From Bradyrhizobium sp. CCGB01 (lineage in GTDB: Bacteria; Pseudomonadota; Alphaproteobacteria; Rhizobiales; Xanthobacteraceae): a stretch of DNA of 64,000 bases. Both the position numbers and the translations under genes were made by a program. The notes under the pieces are model-generated. The model did no database searches and had not been told where the DNA came from. It saw only the letters and a program-made list of their open reading frames with translations. Below are positions 24,416 through 32,158 of this stretch, one piece after another; position 1 is the stretch's first letter, and the number at the start of each line of letters is the position of its first letter. The stretch is taken from the NCBI RefSeq assembly GCF_024199795.1, contig NZ_JANADK010000001.1, positions 6,448,001 to 6,512,000 of the forward strand, in the 5' to 3' direction.

Positions 24416-26725
24416 TCACAGGCTGTGACGGCGATGGTGCTCGTTGATGGCGATCCACACCCGCTCCGGTGTGGCCGGCATGTCGATGTGGTCGATCTTG
24501 TATTCGCGCCAGAGCCCGTCGACGATGGCGTTGACGACGGCCGGACAGGAGCCGATCGCGCCGGCCTCGCCCGCCCCCTTCACGCCCAGCGGATTGGTCT
24601 TGCAGGGAACATTGGCGGTCTCGAACACGAAGGCCGGACCATCAGCCGCGCGCGGCAGCGCATAGTCCATGAAGGTCGCCGTGATGAGCTGGCCGTCGCC
24701 TGCGCCATAGACCACCTGCTCCATCAGCGCCTGGCCGATGCCCTGCATGGCGCCGCCATGCACCTGGCCCGCCAGAAGCAGCGGATTGAGCGTCTTGCCG
24801 AAATCGTCGACGATCACGTAGTTGACGATCTTGATGATGCCGGTCGCCGGGTCGATCTCGACTTCCGCCAGATGCGTGCCGTTGGGATAGGTGCCGTCGG
24901 CGCTGGCGAAGGTCGCGCTGCCGTTCAGCTTCGACGGATCGGCGCCGGGCCGCTTGGCGAGGTCTGCGAATGAGATCGAGCGGTCGGTGCCGGCGATCCG
25001 GATCACACCGTCGGTGATCTCGAGGTCGCCCGCGCTCGCTTCCAGCGCCTGGGCTGCGAACTCCCTCAGCTTCTTGCCCAGCTCGCCCGTAGCCCGCTCG
25101 ACGCAGACGCCGCCCGTGGGAATCGAGGCCGAGCCACCGGTGCCGAGGCCCGTCGCGATCTCGCCGGTGTCGCCCTGGCGGATATGCACACGCTCCGGCG
25201 GCAGGCCGAACTGTTCGGCGACGATCTGCGCATACGCGGTCTGATGACCCTGCCCGCTCGATTGCGTGCCGATCAGGACGGTGACGTCGCCACTGGGATC
25301 GAGGCGGACGTTGGCCGTCTCCTCACCCATCACGCCGCAAATCTCGACATAGCTCGCAAGGCCGATGCCGCGGATCAGGCCGTTCTTCTTGGCCGCCTTG
25401 GCGCGCTTCCCAAATTCCTTCCACTCGCCGATCTCCATCGCGCGCTTCAGATGCGCGGCGAAGTCGCCGGAATCGTAGACCTTGCCCGTGGCCGTCTTGT
25501 ACGGCAGCGCCTTCGGCTGGATGAAATTCTTGCGGCGGATGGCATCCGGCGTCATGTCGAGCTTTCGCGCGCAGGCGTCGACGAGGCGTTCGATCACATA
25601 CGCCGCTTCGGGCCGTCCCGCACCACGATAGGCATCAACCGGCACGCTGTGGGTGAAGATGGTGCGCACCCGGCAGTGGAAGGCCTGGATGTCGTAGAGA
25701 CCCGGCAGCATGCCGGCGCCGCCATGCGGAATGTAGGGCCCGAAGGTCGACAGATAGGCGCCCATGTCGCCCATCAGGTCGCAATCCATGGCGAGGAATT
25801 TGCCGTCCTCGGCCATCGCCATCTTGGCGGTGGTGACGTTGTCGCGGCCCTGCGCATCGCCCATGAAATGCTCGGTGCGATCGGCCGCCCATTTCACCGC
25901 CTTCTTCAGTTTTCGCGCGGCGACTGCCATCAAGGCGTATTCGCGGTACGGAAACAGCTTCGTGCCAAAGCCGCCGCCGACGTCGGGGCAGATCACCCGC
26001 ATCTTGTCGGTCGGGATGTTCAGCACGTTCTGGCAGAGGATGTCGCGCAGCCGGTGGCTGCCCTGGCTGCCGATCGTCAGAGTCAAATGATCGTTCTTGG
26101 CATCGTATTCGCAGACCGCGGCGCGCGTCTCCATGAAGCTCGCGACCACGCGCGGATTGACGATGGAGATTTCGGCCACCGCATGCGCCTTCGCAAAGGC
26201 GGCTTCGGTCGCAGCCTTGTCGCCGATCGAGACGTCGAACAGCACGTTGCCGGCCTTGTCGGGCCAGACCTGCGGCGCGCCCTTCTTGATGGCGTTGACG
26301 ACGCCGGTCACAGCCGGCAGCGGACTCCACTTGACGTCGATCGCCTCGATCGCGTCGCGGGCCTGGTCGATGGTCTCGGCGACCACGAAGGCGATGGAAT
26401 CACCGACATGGCGCACCTCGTCCTTGGCGAGGATCGGGTAAGGCGGGCCGGTGAACGGATCGGTCTCGAGATTGAACAGGCAGGGCAGATTGCCGAGATC
26501 GCCAACATCGTCGGCGGTCAGGATCAGCGTAACGCCGGGCAGCGTACGGGCGCGGCTGGCATCGATGGTGTATTTGGCATGCGCATGCGGCGAACGCAGC
26601 ATCAGGCAGCGCAAAGCGGCCTGCGGCGCGTAATCGTCGGTATAGCGGCCCTTGCCGCGGATGAGCGCGTCATCCTCCTTGCGCAGCACGCTTTGGCCAA
26701 CGCCGAACTTGATGGGAGCCGCCAT
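24416..26725 (-). CDS. Xanthine dehydrogenase family molybdopterin-binding subunit
   Basis: Large subunit (769 residues) of a CoxL/XDH-type hydroxylase that oxidises a carbonyl or heterocycle using molybdenum. It has the N-terminal VLRKEDDALIRGKGRYTDD region, the VGGGFGTKL loop, AYRGAGRPEA (in place of the AYRCSFR loop of true CO dehydrogenase), SSGQGHQTAYAQ and a C-terminal GVKGAGEAGAIG with the catalytic Glu. So it is an aerobic-type 'form II' or other aldehyde/heterocycle hydroxylase rather than CO dehydrogenase. Neither the FAD (CoxM) nor the iron-sulfur (CoxS) subunit is adjacent, although both are needed for activity in most members. ATG 26723-26725 gives the family-like start. Confidence 0.85.
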   Translation of the reverse strand: MAAPIKFGVGQSVLRKEDDALIRGKGRYTDDYAPQAALRCLMLRSPHAHAKYTIDASRARTLPGVTLILTADDVGDLGNLPCLFNLETDPFTGPPYPILAKDEVRHVGDSIAFVVAETIDQARDAIEAIDVKWSPLPAVTGVVNAIKKGAPQVWPDKAGNVLFDVSIGDKAATEAAFAKAHAVAEISIVNPRVVASFMETRAAVCEYDAKNDHLTLTIGSQGSHRLRDILCQNVLNIPTDKMRVICPDVGGGFGTKLFPYREYALMAVAARKLKKAVKWAADRTEHFMGDAQGRDNVTTAKMAMAEDGKFLAMDCDLMGDMGAYLSTFGPYIPHGGAGMLPGLYDIQAFHCRVRTIFTHSVPVDAYRGAGRPEAAYVIERLVDACARKLDMTPDAIRRKNFIQPKALPYKTATGKVYDSGDFAAHLKRAMEIGEWKEFGKRAKAAKKNGLIRGIGLASYVEICGVMGEETANVRLDPSGDVTVLIGTQSSGQGHQTAYAQIVAEQFGLPPERVHIRQGDTGEIATGLGTGGSASIPTGGVCVERATGELGKKLREFAAQALEASAGDLEITDGVIRIAGTDRSISFADLAKRPGADPSKLNGSATFASADGTYPNGTHLAEVEIDPATGIIKIVNYVIVDDFGKTLNPLLLAGQVHGGAMQGIGQALMEQVVYGAGDGQLITATFMDYALPRAADGPAFVFETANVPCKTNPLGVKGAGEAGAIGSCPAVVNAIVDGLWREYKIDHIDMPATPERVWIAINEHHRRHSL

Positions 26726-26964
26726 GTTCTTATCCCGTCCTATGGTTGTTTTGCCGGCATATTGCCGTGGAAAAAGTGGCAAGGCAAACGGGTTTAGCAA
26801 GGCGCATTGGTCGCAGGACGGGGAAGGCACGGCTTGCCCGTCATGGCGGGATCGAGCGAAAGGCCGGAGTTCGCTCGTTTCCCTGAGACGGCCGATATTC
26901 CACGGACCTTCTCAACGCGCCCGGTCCCTGCCAACTTGCCCCAATGGGCCGCGCCAGGCCGACG

Positions 26965-27489
26965 TTAACGGCTGAATCTCTTTATCATAAGGTAATTGTC
27001 ATACATGGCCTCACCTATGCGAACGACACAAGGATCGGTGCCGTAGATCTCGAACCCGTTGCGCTTGTAGGTCTTGATTGCAGCGGTCGCTGTCGACACC
27101 ACGGCAAGATGCACCTGTTCGACACGTGCCTCGGCACGGGCAAGAAGCTCTTTGATGAGCCGATCCCCGACACCGTTACCTCGACCTTTTTCCTTTACGT
27201 AGACCGTGAAGATGTGGCCTCGGTGCTGTGATCGCTTGTCTGCTGAGACATAAAAGCCCGCGATGCCGATCAAGTTCCCGCATCCAAATGCACCAAGGAT
27301 AGTGCCGCTGAGCCAATGGCGATAAGCCGCTACCATGGCGTCGCCGCCTTCCTCCTCTTCGGGCGATCCAAACGTTTGCGGGTGCGTCTGAAGTGCCTCC
27401 GCGCGAATCTCGCGAAAGATATCCAGATCGTCGACAATCAATCGTCGGATTTCCACCTCCGACGGTGCGATGGCCGAATGTGACGTCAT
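26965..27489 (-). CDS. GNAT family N-acetyltransferase
   Basis: 174 residues with one GNAT domain: motif A VKEKGRGNGVGDRLIKELL (about 128-146) with the RxxGxG acetyl-CoA loop, motif B near VVSTATAAIKTYKRNGFEIYG. The N-terminal part (EIRRLIVDDLDIFREIRAEAL) is usual for the substrate-binding arm. The acceptor is not predictable. It sits alone, with a 239-bp gap to the molybdopterin gene. Confidence 0.8.
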   Translation of the reverse strand: MTSHSAIAPSEVEIRRLIVDDLDIFREIRAEALQTHPQTFGSPEEEEGGDAMVAAYRHWLSGTILGAFGCGNLIGIAGFYVSADKRSQHRGHIFTVYVKEKGRGNGVGDRLIKELLARAEARVEQVHLAVVSTATAAIKTYKRNGFEIYGTDPCVVRIGEAMYDNYLMIKRFSR

Positions 27490-27547
27490 GATCGGCGTCC
27501 TTCCATTGTCATAGCGCAGGACGGTATCGGCAGGAATGGATGATCGC

Positions 27548-27823
27548 TCACATCACACCTCGGCCCCATATCTGCATCGCGCTATCCCTAAGCCTGTCGA
27601 TAGCTCGTTCAGGCGTGATGTAGTCGATCTCGCCGCGCGTCAGGCCGACATCCAACAGCTCCCTGTCACTGAGGTCCTGCAAGGTGACCCGCGAGCGCGG
27701 GCGCCGCGCCTGAAACGCACGCCAGGATCGCTTGAGCGAACTCAAGACGATGGAGAGGTCGAAGCGAAGCCCTGCGGCATCGCGCTCCGTCTCGGATGTG
27801 ATGTTCGTTTGTTGTGGTGGCAT
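27548..27823 (-). CDS. DUF1127 protein
   Basis: A second DUF1127 paralogue, 91 residues. The core AFQARRPRSRVTLQDLSDRELLDVGLTRG (about 36-64) aligns with the copy at 21707-22018, including the conserved sequence D-L-x-D-R-E-L-x-D-x-G. The N-terminal 30 residues and the tail are specific to this copy. Like it, probably a small RNA-binding or regulatory protein. Single gene. Confidence 0.8.
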   Translation of the reverse strand: MPPQQTNITSETERDAAGLRFDLSIVLSSLKRSWRAFQARRPRSRVTLQDLSDRELLDVGLTRGEIDYITPERAIDRLRDSAMQIWGRGVM

Positions 27824-27870
27824 CGCATGCTCCTGCTGTTGTGCCGGCAGGGAGCGTGGCCAAATGAAAA

Positions 27871-27895
27871 GGCCCCGTCCGATGCCGGCGGGGCC
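27871..27895 (-). terminator. Terminator of the small unit at 27924-28001
   Basis: On the minus strand the stem GGCCCCG/CGGGGCC (27895 to 27871) with an 11-nt loop is followed by TTTT (27870-27867). It lies 29 bp after the 25-residue frame. Confidence 0.7.
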
Positions 27896-27923
27896 TGGTG
27901 GAAAAGATGTCGTCGTCGAAATC

Positions 27924-28001
27924 CTAGCGCACGACTCCTTCCACGGCCCAGCCGAAGCGGGTCATGTTCGAGAAGTTGACGTTGCGCGAGCATTTGATCA
28001 T
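27924..28001 (-). CDS. Possible leaderless 25-residue peptide (or sRNA)
   Basis: A frame of 25 residues from ATG 27999-28001 to TAG 27924-27926, beginning MIKCSRNVNF and rich in hydrophobic and aromatic residues toward the end. It matters because the promoter at 28008-28036 would place the transcript start almost exactly on this ATG and the terminator at 27871-27895 ends it, so the transcript would be about 135 nt. There is no Shine-Dalgarno, consistent with a leaderless message but also with a non-coding RNA. No function can be assigned, and the peptide may not be made. Confidence 0.35.
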   Translation of the reverse strand: MIKCSRNVNFSNMTRFGWAVEGVVR

Positions 28002-28007
28002 GGGCGG

Positions 28008-28036
28008 CTCATAGCACGGCAATCGTGCAAAATCAA
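28008..28036 (-). promoter_or_regulatory. Sigma-70-like promoter for the small unit
   Basis: On the minus strand TTGATT (28036-28031) is followed by a 17-bp spacer and TATGAG (28013-28008). The spacer contains the dyad GCACG-N5-CGTGC, so a repressor may bind there. The start site predicted six to seven bases after the -10 falls on the ATG at 28001. Confidence 0.5.
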
Positions 28037-28089
28037 GAGATGCGCCGCGATCCGTTGCATCCTGGAGGCGAGCACGTCGCTCCGACGCA

Positions 28090-29616
28090 TTAGCCGCGCA
28101 CCAGCGAAACCAGCCAGCGGCGGCCGAACAGCACGAGGATCGCGAGCGCGTAGACGATCGTGCCCCCGACGGCCAGCAGGAGCAGCGTCAATTCGTCGTG
28201 GAAGCGCGTCGAGGCCAGATAGGCGCCGCCGAAGCGCGCGATCAGCCAGAGGGCGGCAGCGACGATGATGCCGCTCAGCAGGAATTTGGCGAGCGACACC
28301 AGCCAGGCGCGGTCCAGCACGAAAAACCCCCGCCGCACGGCGAAGAACAGCACCAGCAGCAGATTGGTCCAGATGCCGACGGCGGTCGCAAGCGCAAGGC
28401 CGATCTGCGCAAGCGTTCCCATCAATGCGAACTTCAGCGCGACGTTGACGGCAATGCCCGTCAGCGAAGCGCGGACCGGCGTCGCTGTATCCTTGCGCGC
28501 ATAGAAGGTGGCGACCGCACTGCGGATCAGCACGGCCGGAATCAGGGCAATCGCATAGGCCGCCAGTGTTGCCCCAGCGGCAGCCGCATCCGCCTTGGAG
28601 AAAGCACCGTGAGCAAACAGAGCCCGCATGATCGCATCGGGCACGGTGATGAAGGCGGCCACGAACGGTATCGAAAACAGCAGCGTGTAATCGAAGGCGC
28701 GGCGCTGCGCCTTCATCGCACCGTCATGATCGTTGGCCGTCAACCGGCGCGACATCTCCGGCAGCAGCACGGTGCCGATCGCAATGCCGATCACGCCGAT
28801 CGGCAGCTGATACAACCGGTCCGCGTAATAGAGCGCCGACAACGCGCCGGCGGGCAGGAACGTCGCGATGATGGTATCGGCGAACATCGCCACCTGCGTG
28901 CCCATCGAGCCCAGCGTCGCGGGGCCCAACGCCTTGAAGAAGCCGCGGACGTCTTCGTCGAGCTTCAGCGGCGCAAAGCGCGGCAGGCCGCCATGGCGCG
29001 CGAGGTCGCCCGCGAGCAGGAAATATTGCAGGAAGCCCGAGATCAGCACGCCCCATGCCGCGGCATGGCCCGCGGTCGGAAACCAGGCGGCGAGCGCCAG
29101 CGTCATCATCATCGCGACGTTGAGGAAGATCGACGCGGCGGCTGCGCTCGCAAAGCGCTGCATCACGTTGAGCATGCCGCCGTAGAGCGTCACCAGCGTG
29201 ATCAGCAACAGATAGGGAAACGTGATCCGGGTCAGTTCGATCGCGAGCTTGCGCTGCTCGGCATCCTCGGAAAAGCCCGGCGCAAGAATGCTCATGGCTT
29301 GCGGCATGAACAGCCAGGCGACGATCAGCAGCACGATTTGCGAGGCCAGCAGCAGCGTGAAGATACGGTCGGCGAACAGTTTTGCCGCCCCCTCCCCGCG
29401 CTCGCCATGGACATGCGCATAGGCCGGCACCCAGGCGGCGTTGAAGGCGCCTTCCGCGAAGATCGCGCGGAAATGGTTGGGCAGCCGCAGCGCCACAAAA
29501 AAGGCGTCGGCCACGGGGCCGGCGCCGAGGATCGCCGCGAGCATGATGTCGCGGGCAAATCCCGTCAGCCGCGAGAGCAGCGTGTAACCACCGACCGTGA
29601 AGATGCGTCCGAGCAT
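28090..29616 (-). CDS. murJ: Lipid II flippase MurJ
   Basis: A 508-residue polytopic inner-membrane protein of the MOP superfamily with about 14 hydrophobic segments. N-terminal VGGYTLLSRLTGFARDIMLA and the VADAFFVALRLPNHFR motif match MviN/MurJ, which moves lipid II across the membrane for peptidoglycan synthesis. Length equals the usual 510-520. It is followed by repeat DNA rather than an operon, but it opens the envelope-related gene region. Confidence 0.93.
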   Translation of the reverse strand: MLGRIFTVGGYTLLSRLTGFARDIMLAAILGAGPVADAFFVALRLPNHFRAIFAEGAFNAAWVPAYAHVHGERGEGAAKLFADRIFTLLLASQIVLLIVAWLFMPQAMSILAPGFSEDAEQRKLAIELTRITFPYLLLITLVTLYGGMLNVMQRFASAAAASIFLNVAMMMTLALAAWFPTAGHAAAWGVLISGFLQYFLLAGDLARHGGLPRFAPLKLDEDVRGFFKALGPATLGSMGTQVAMFADTIIATFLPAGALSALYYADRLYQLPIGVIGIAIGTVLLPEMSRRLTANDHDGAMKAQRRAFDYTLLFSIPFVAAFITVPDAIMRALFAHGAFSKADAAAAGATLAAYAIALIPAVLIRSAVATFYARKDTATPVRASLTGIAVNVALKFALMGTLAQIGLALATAVGIWTNLLLVLFFAVRRGFFVLDRAWLVSLAKFLLSGIIVAAALWLIARFGGAYLASTRFHDELTLLLLAVGGTIVYALAILVLFGRRWLVSLVRG

Positions 29617-29721
29617 GCGTCTGTTTTAGAGACGAATCGGTCGATCGATAAGACTTCGACGTCTGATGTGATCAAAAAAGACGGTTGAAGTCGGATGACG
29701 CCCTGCGATGCGCGTTGTTGC

Positions 29722-29746
29722 GCCCTCTCCCCTCGTGGGAGAGGGC
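29722..29746. repeat. 'ccctctccc' hairpin repeat
   Basis: gccctctccc/gggagagggc arms of 10 bp with a CTCGT loop, in the gap between murJ and the DegT gene. It may end transcription of the DegT gene. Confidence 0.65.
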
Positions 29747-29768
29747 AAGAACAGCAAAAACGGCGAAA

Positions 29769-30920
29769 TCAGGCCGCAAGCGCGCCGCGCACGGCGGCGA
29801 TGATTCGCTCCTGATCGGCTTCGGTCAGGTAGGCGTGCATCGGCAGGCTGATGACGTCCTGCGACAGGCTCTCGCAGGCCGGCAACCCGCCCTCGGCGAC
29901 CGGATACTGCTTGTAGGCGGTCTGCTGGTGCATCGACTTGCCGTAATAGATCGCGGTCGGCACGCCCTGGGCTTTTAGCGCGGCAGCGAAACCGTCGCGG
30001 TCGGTACCTTGAGGCAGGCGAATCGTGTACTGCGCCCAGACCGAGGTATTGCCCGGCGCCAGACGCGGCACGGCGACCACGTTGCTCAGGCCGCGCGCGT
30101 AGCGTTCGGCAACCTTGTTCCGGGCGGCGATCTCGTCGTCAAAGATCTTCAGCTTCTCGATCAGGATCGCGGCCTGCATGGTGTCGATCCGGCCGGTCAG
30201 GCCGAGGCGGACGTTGTCGTATTTGTCGACACCCTGCCCGTGCACGCGGATGCTGCGCAGCGTTGCCGCGAGTTCGTCGTCATCGGTGAAGATCGCACCA
30301 CCGTCACCAAAACAGCCGAGCGGCTTTGCGGGGAAGAAGCTGGTCGCAGTGGCGAGCCCGAAGGTGCCGAGCTTACGGCCCTTGTAGCTCGCGCCAAAGC
30401 CCTGGGCTGCGTCATCGAGCACGAACAGGCCTTCGGCCTTCGCGATCTCGGCGATGGCATCGTGATCGGCGGGCTGGCCGAACAAATCAACCGGAATCAC
30501 TGCAACGGGCTTCAGGCCGGCCTTGCGAGCGGTCGCGATGCCGCGCTTCAGCGACTCAGGGCTCATGTTGAAGGTGGTCTCATCCACATCCACATAGACC
30601 GGCGTCGCGCCGGTCCGCGCCACCGGCGAAGCGGTCGCGATGAAGGTGAAGGACGGACAGAACACGGCATCGCCGGGCCCGACATTCTTCGCCATCATCA
30701 CCATCAGGATCGCGTCGGTGCCGCTGGCGCAACCGATCACATGCTTGGCGCCGCTATAGGCCGCAAGCTGCTTCTCGAGCTCGGCGACTTCAGGGCCGTT
30801 GACGAACTGGCAATGGTCGAGCACGCGCTTGACGGCGGCATCGAGCGCGTCGCCGAGCCGGCGGCGCTGTGAGGCGACGTCGATGAAGGGGATGGGTTCG
30901 GAACGCAGATGCTGGTTCAT
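29769..30920 (-). CDS. DegT/DnrJ/EryC1/StrS sugar aminotransferase (GnnB or WlbC type)
   Basis: PLP sugar aminotransferase, 383 residues from ATG 30918-30920 (an ATG at 30962 is possible). Marks are GCASGTDAI (PLP phosphate site, near 65-73), the cofactor Asp in VLDDAAQGFG, the Schiff-base lysine in SFFPAKPLGCFGDGGA, and the C-terminal loop ISLPMHAYLTEAD. It adds an amino group to a 3-keto-sugar nucleotide. Its upstream neighbour is the Gfo/Idh dehydrogenase, about 50 bp away, which would supply the ketone; together they could make UDP-GlcNAc3N (GnnA/GnnB, for lipid A with 2,3-diaminoglucose) or the 3-amino glucuronate of WlbA/WlbC. Bradyrhizobium lipid A contains diaminoglucose, favouring the former. 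Confidence 0.8.
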   Translation of the reverse strand: MNQHLRSEPIPFIDVASQRRRLGDALDAAVKRVLDHCQFVNGPEVAELEKQLAAYSGAKHVIGCASGTDAILMVMMAKNVGPGDAVFCPSFTFIATASPVARTGATPVYVDVDETTFNMSPESLKRGIATARKAGLKPVAVIPVDLFGQPADHDAIAEIAKAEGLFVLDDAAQGFGASYKGRKLGTFGLATATSFFPAKPLGCFGDGGAIFTDDDELAATLRSIRVHGQGVDKYDNVRLGLTGRIDTMQAAILIEKLKIFDDEIAARNKVAERYARGLSNVVAVPRLAPGNTSVWAQYTIRLPQGTDRDGFAAALKAQGVPTAIYYGKSMHQQTAYKQYPVAEGGLPACESLSQDVISLPMHAYLTEADQERIIAAVRGALAA

Positions 30921-30971
30921 GGCGCCTTGCTGATTTTCTTGCGAAGTTTGAGAAGTCGACATGGAAAGGGT

Positions 30972-31976
30972 TCAGCCGGCGACGCGGCGCGGGCCTGTGC
31001 GGGCGGGTGCCTTGGCCGCGGGCCGCGACGGCGTTTCCAGGCACTGCGTCGCGATCTCGAGGCTCGCGACGCCTTCGTCGCCCGTGACCGCCGGCGTCTC
31101 GCCGTCGCGCACGGCCTTGAGGAACGCGATCAGCTCGGCGCGGAGCGGCTCGTCGTGGCCGACCGGCAGATGCCGCATCGAATAGCTGCCGTCCGGCTGG
31201 AAGCCGAAGCATTCGGTGACCTGGCGCGTCAACAGATCGCCCATCACGTATTTGCCGCGGGTCGCGACCGTGACGCTGCGCGCCTTGAACGGCGTCAGCC
31301 AGTTGGTGTTGATGTGCGCGAGCACGCCATTGGCGGTGCGGAACTGCAGCAGCGCGATGTCCTCGCGCTCGGCGACCGCGCTCGACAGCTGCGGTTGCAC
31401 CTCGACGATGTCGGATTCGGTGAACCAGCGGATCAAATCGATGTCGTGCACGGCGAGGTCGATGACGACGCCGACATTGGACATGCGCGGCGGGAACGGA
31501 CCGACGCGGGTGATCGCGATGGAGAGGATATCCTCGCCCGCGATCGCCTGCTTGACGGCGGCGACGGCGGGATTGAAGCGCTCGACGTGGCCGATCATCA
31601 GCGTCACGCCGGCCTTCTGCGCGGCCGCGACGATCTCGCGGCCCTCTTCGACCGTGGAGGCGATCGGCTTCTCGACCAGCACGTGGATGTTCTTGGCGAT
31701 GCAGGCGAGCGCGACCTCGTGATGCAGATGGGTCGGCGCCGCGATGGTGACGGCATCGACGCCTTCGGCGAAGAGCTGGTCGAGGGTCTCGAAGCCCCGG
31801 CAGCTGGCAAGCTCGGTGGTGCGCGTGCGGTGCGTCGGCGAAGGATCGACGATGCCGACCAGGCTGACGCCGGGAAGCCCGCTGAGCACGCGCGCATGGT
31901 TGCTGCCCATCACGCCCGCGCCAATGACGCCGACGCGCAAGCCGGCCTTTGCCGGTGCAGAGCCTTTGGAACTCAT
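30972..31976 (-). CDS. Gfo/Idh/MocA sugar-nucleotide 3-dehydrogenase (GnnA or WlbA type)
   Basis: NAD(P)-dependent oxidoreductase, 334 residues. The N-terminal Rossmann fold has GVIGAGVMGSNHARVL, the catalytic motif EKPIAST near 99 (Lys after EKP-type context), and the C-terminal domain contains SNVGVVIDLAVHDIDLIRWF with the active-site His. It would oxidise the 3-OH of UDP-GlcNAc or its uronate to a ketone for the aminotransferase that follows. No acetyltransferase that would mark a WlbB/WbpD-type pathway is present near it, so the GnnA-like reading is preferred. A perfect palindrome lies 51 bp before its start. Confidence 0.8.
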   Translation of the reverse strand: MSSKGSAPAKAGLRVGVIGAGVMGSNHARVLSGLPGVSLVGIVDPSPTHRTRTTELASCRGFETLDQLFAEGVDAVTIAAPTHLHHEVALACIAKNIHVLVEKPIASTVEEGREIVAAAQKAGVTLMIGHVERFNPAVAAVKQAIAGEDILSIAITRVGPFPPRMSNVGVVIDLAVHDIDLIRWFTESDIVEVQPQLSSAVAEREDIALLQFRTANGVLAHINTNWLTPFKARSVTVATRGKYVMGDLLTRQVTECFGFQPDGSYSMRHLPVGHDEPLRAELIAFLKAVRDGETPAVTGDEGVASLEIATQCLETPSRPAAKAPARTGPRRVAG

Positions 31977-32026
31977 CTGAGTAAACCCCGATTCAACACA
32001 AATCCCCGGGCCGCTTCTAGCACGGG

Positions 32027-32042
32027 CGCCACATTTGTGGCG
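32027..32042. promoter_or_regulatory. Perfect 16-bp palindrome before the dehydrogenase gene
   Basis: cgccacatttgtggcg: arms of 7 bp around TT, about 51 bp upstream of the ATG at 31976 on the minus strand. A dimeric regulator site or a leader hairpin. Confidence 0.4.
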
Positions 32043-32092
32043 AATGCCGGCCTAGCGATCCGGACACGATTTGATTCAAAAAATTACACGTT

Positions 32093-32136
32093 ACCCGGGC
32101 CTTAGGCCGAAAAGAGACCGCCTTTTCGGCCCGGGT
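32093..32136. terminator. Nested hairpins after manC
   Basis: Inner stem ggccgaaaag/cttttcggcc (32105-32114, 32122-32131) and alternative outer stem acccgggcc/ggcccgggt (32093-32101, 32128-32136) share bases, so only one can form at a time. They lie 22 bp after the manC stop. Confidence 0.55.
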
Positions 32137-32158
32137 CGCGTGATTCGGAGTTTGCTGG

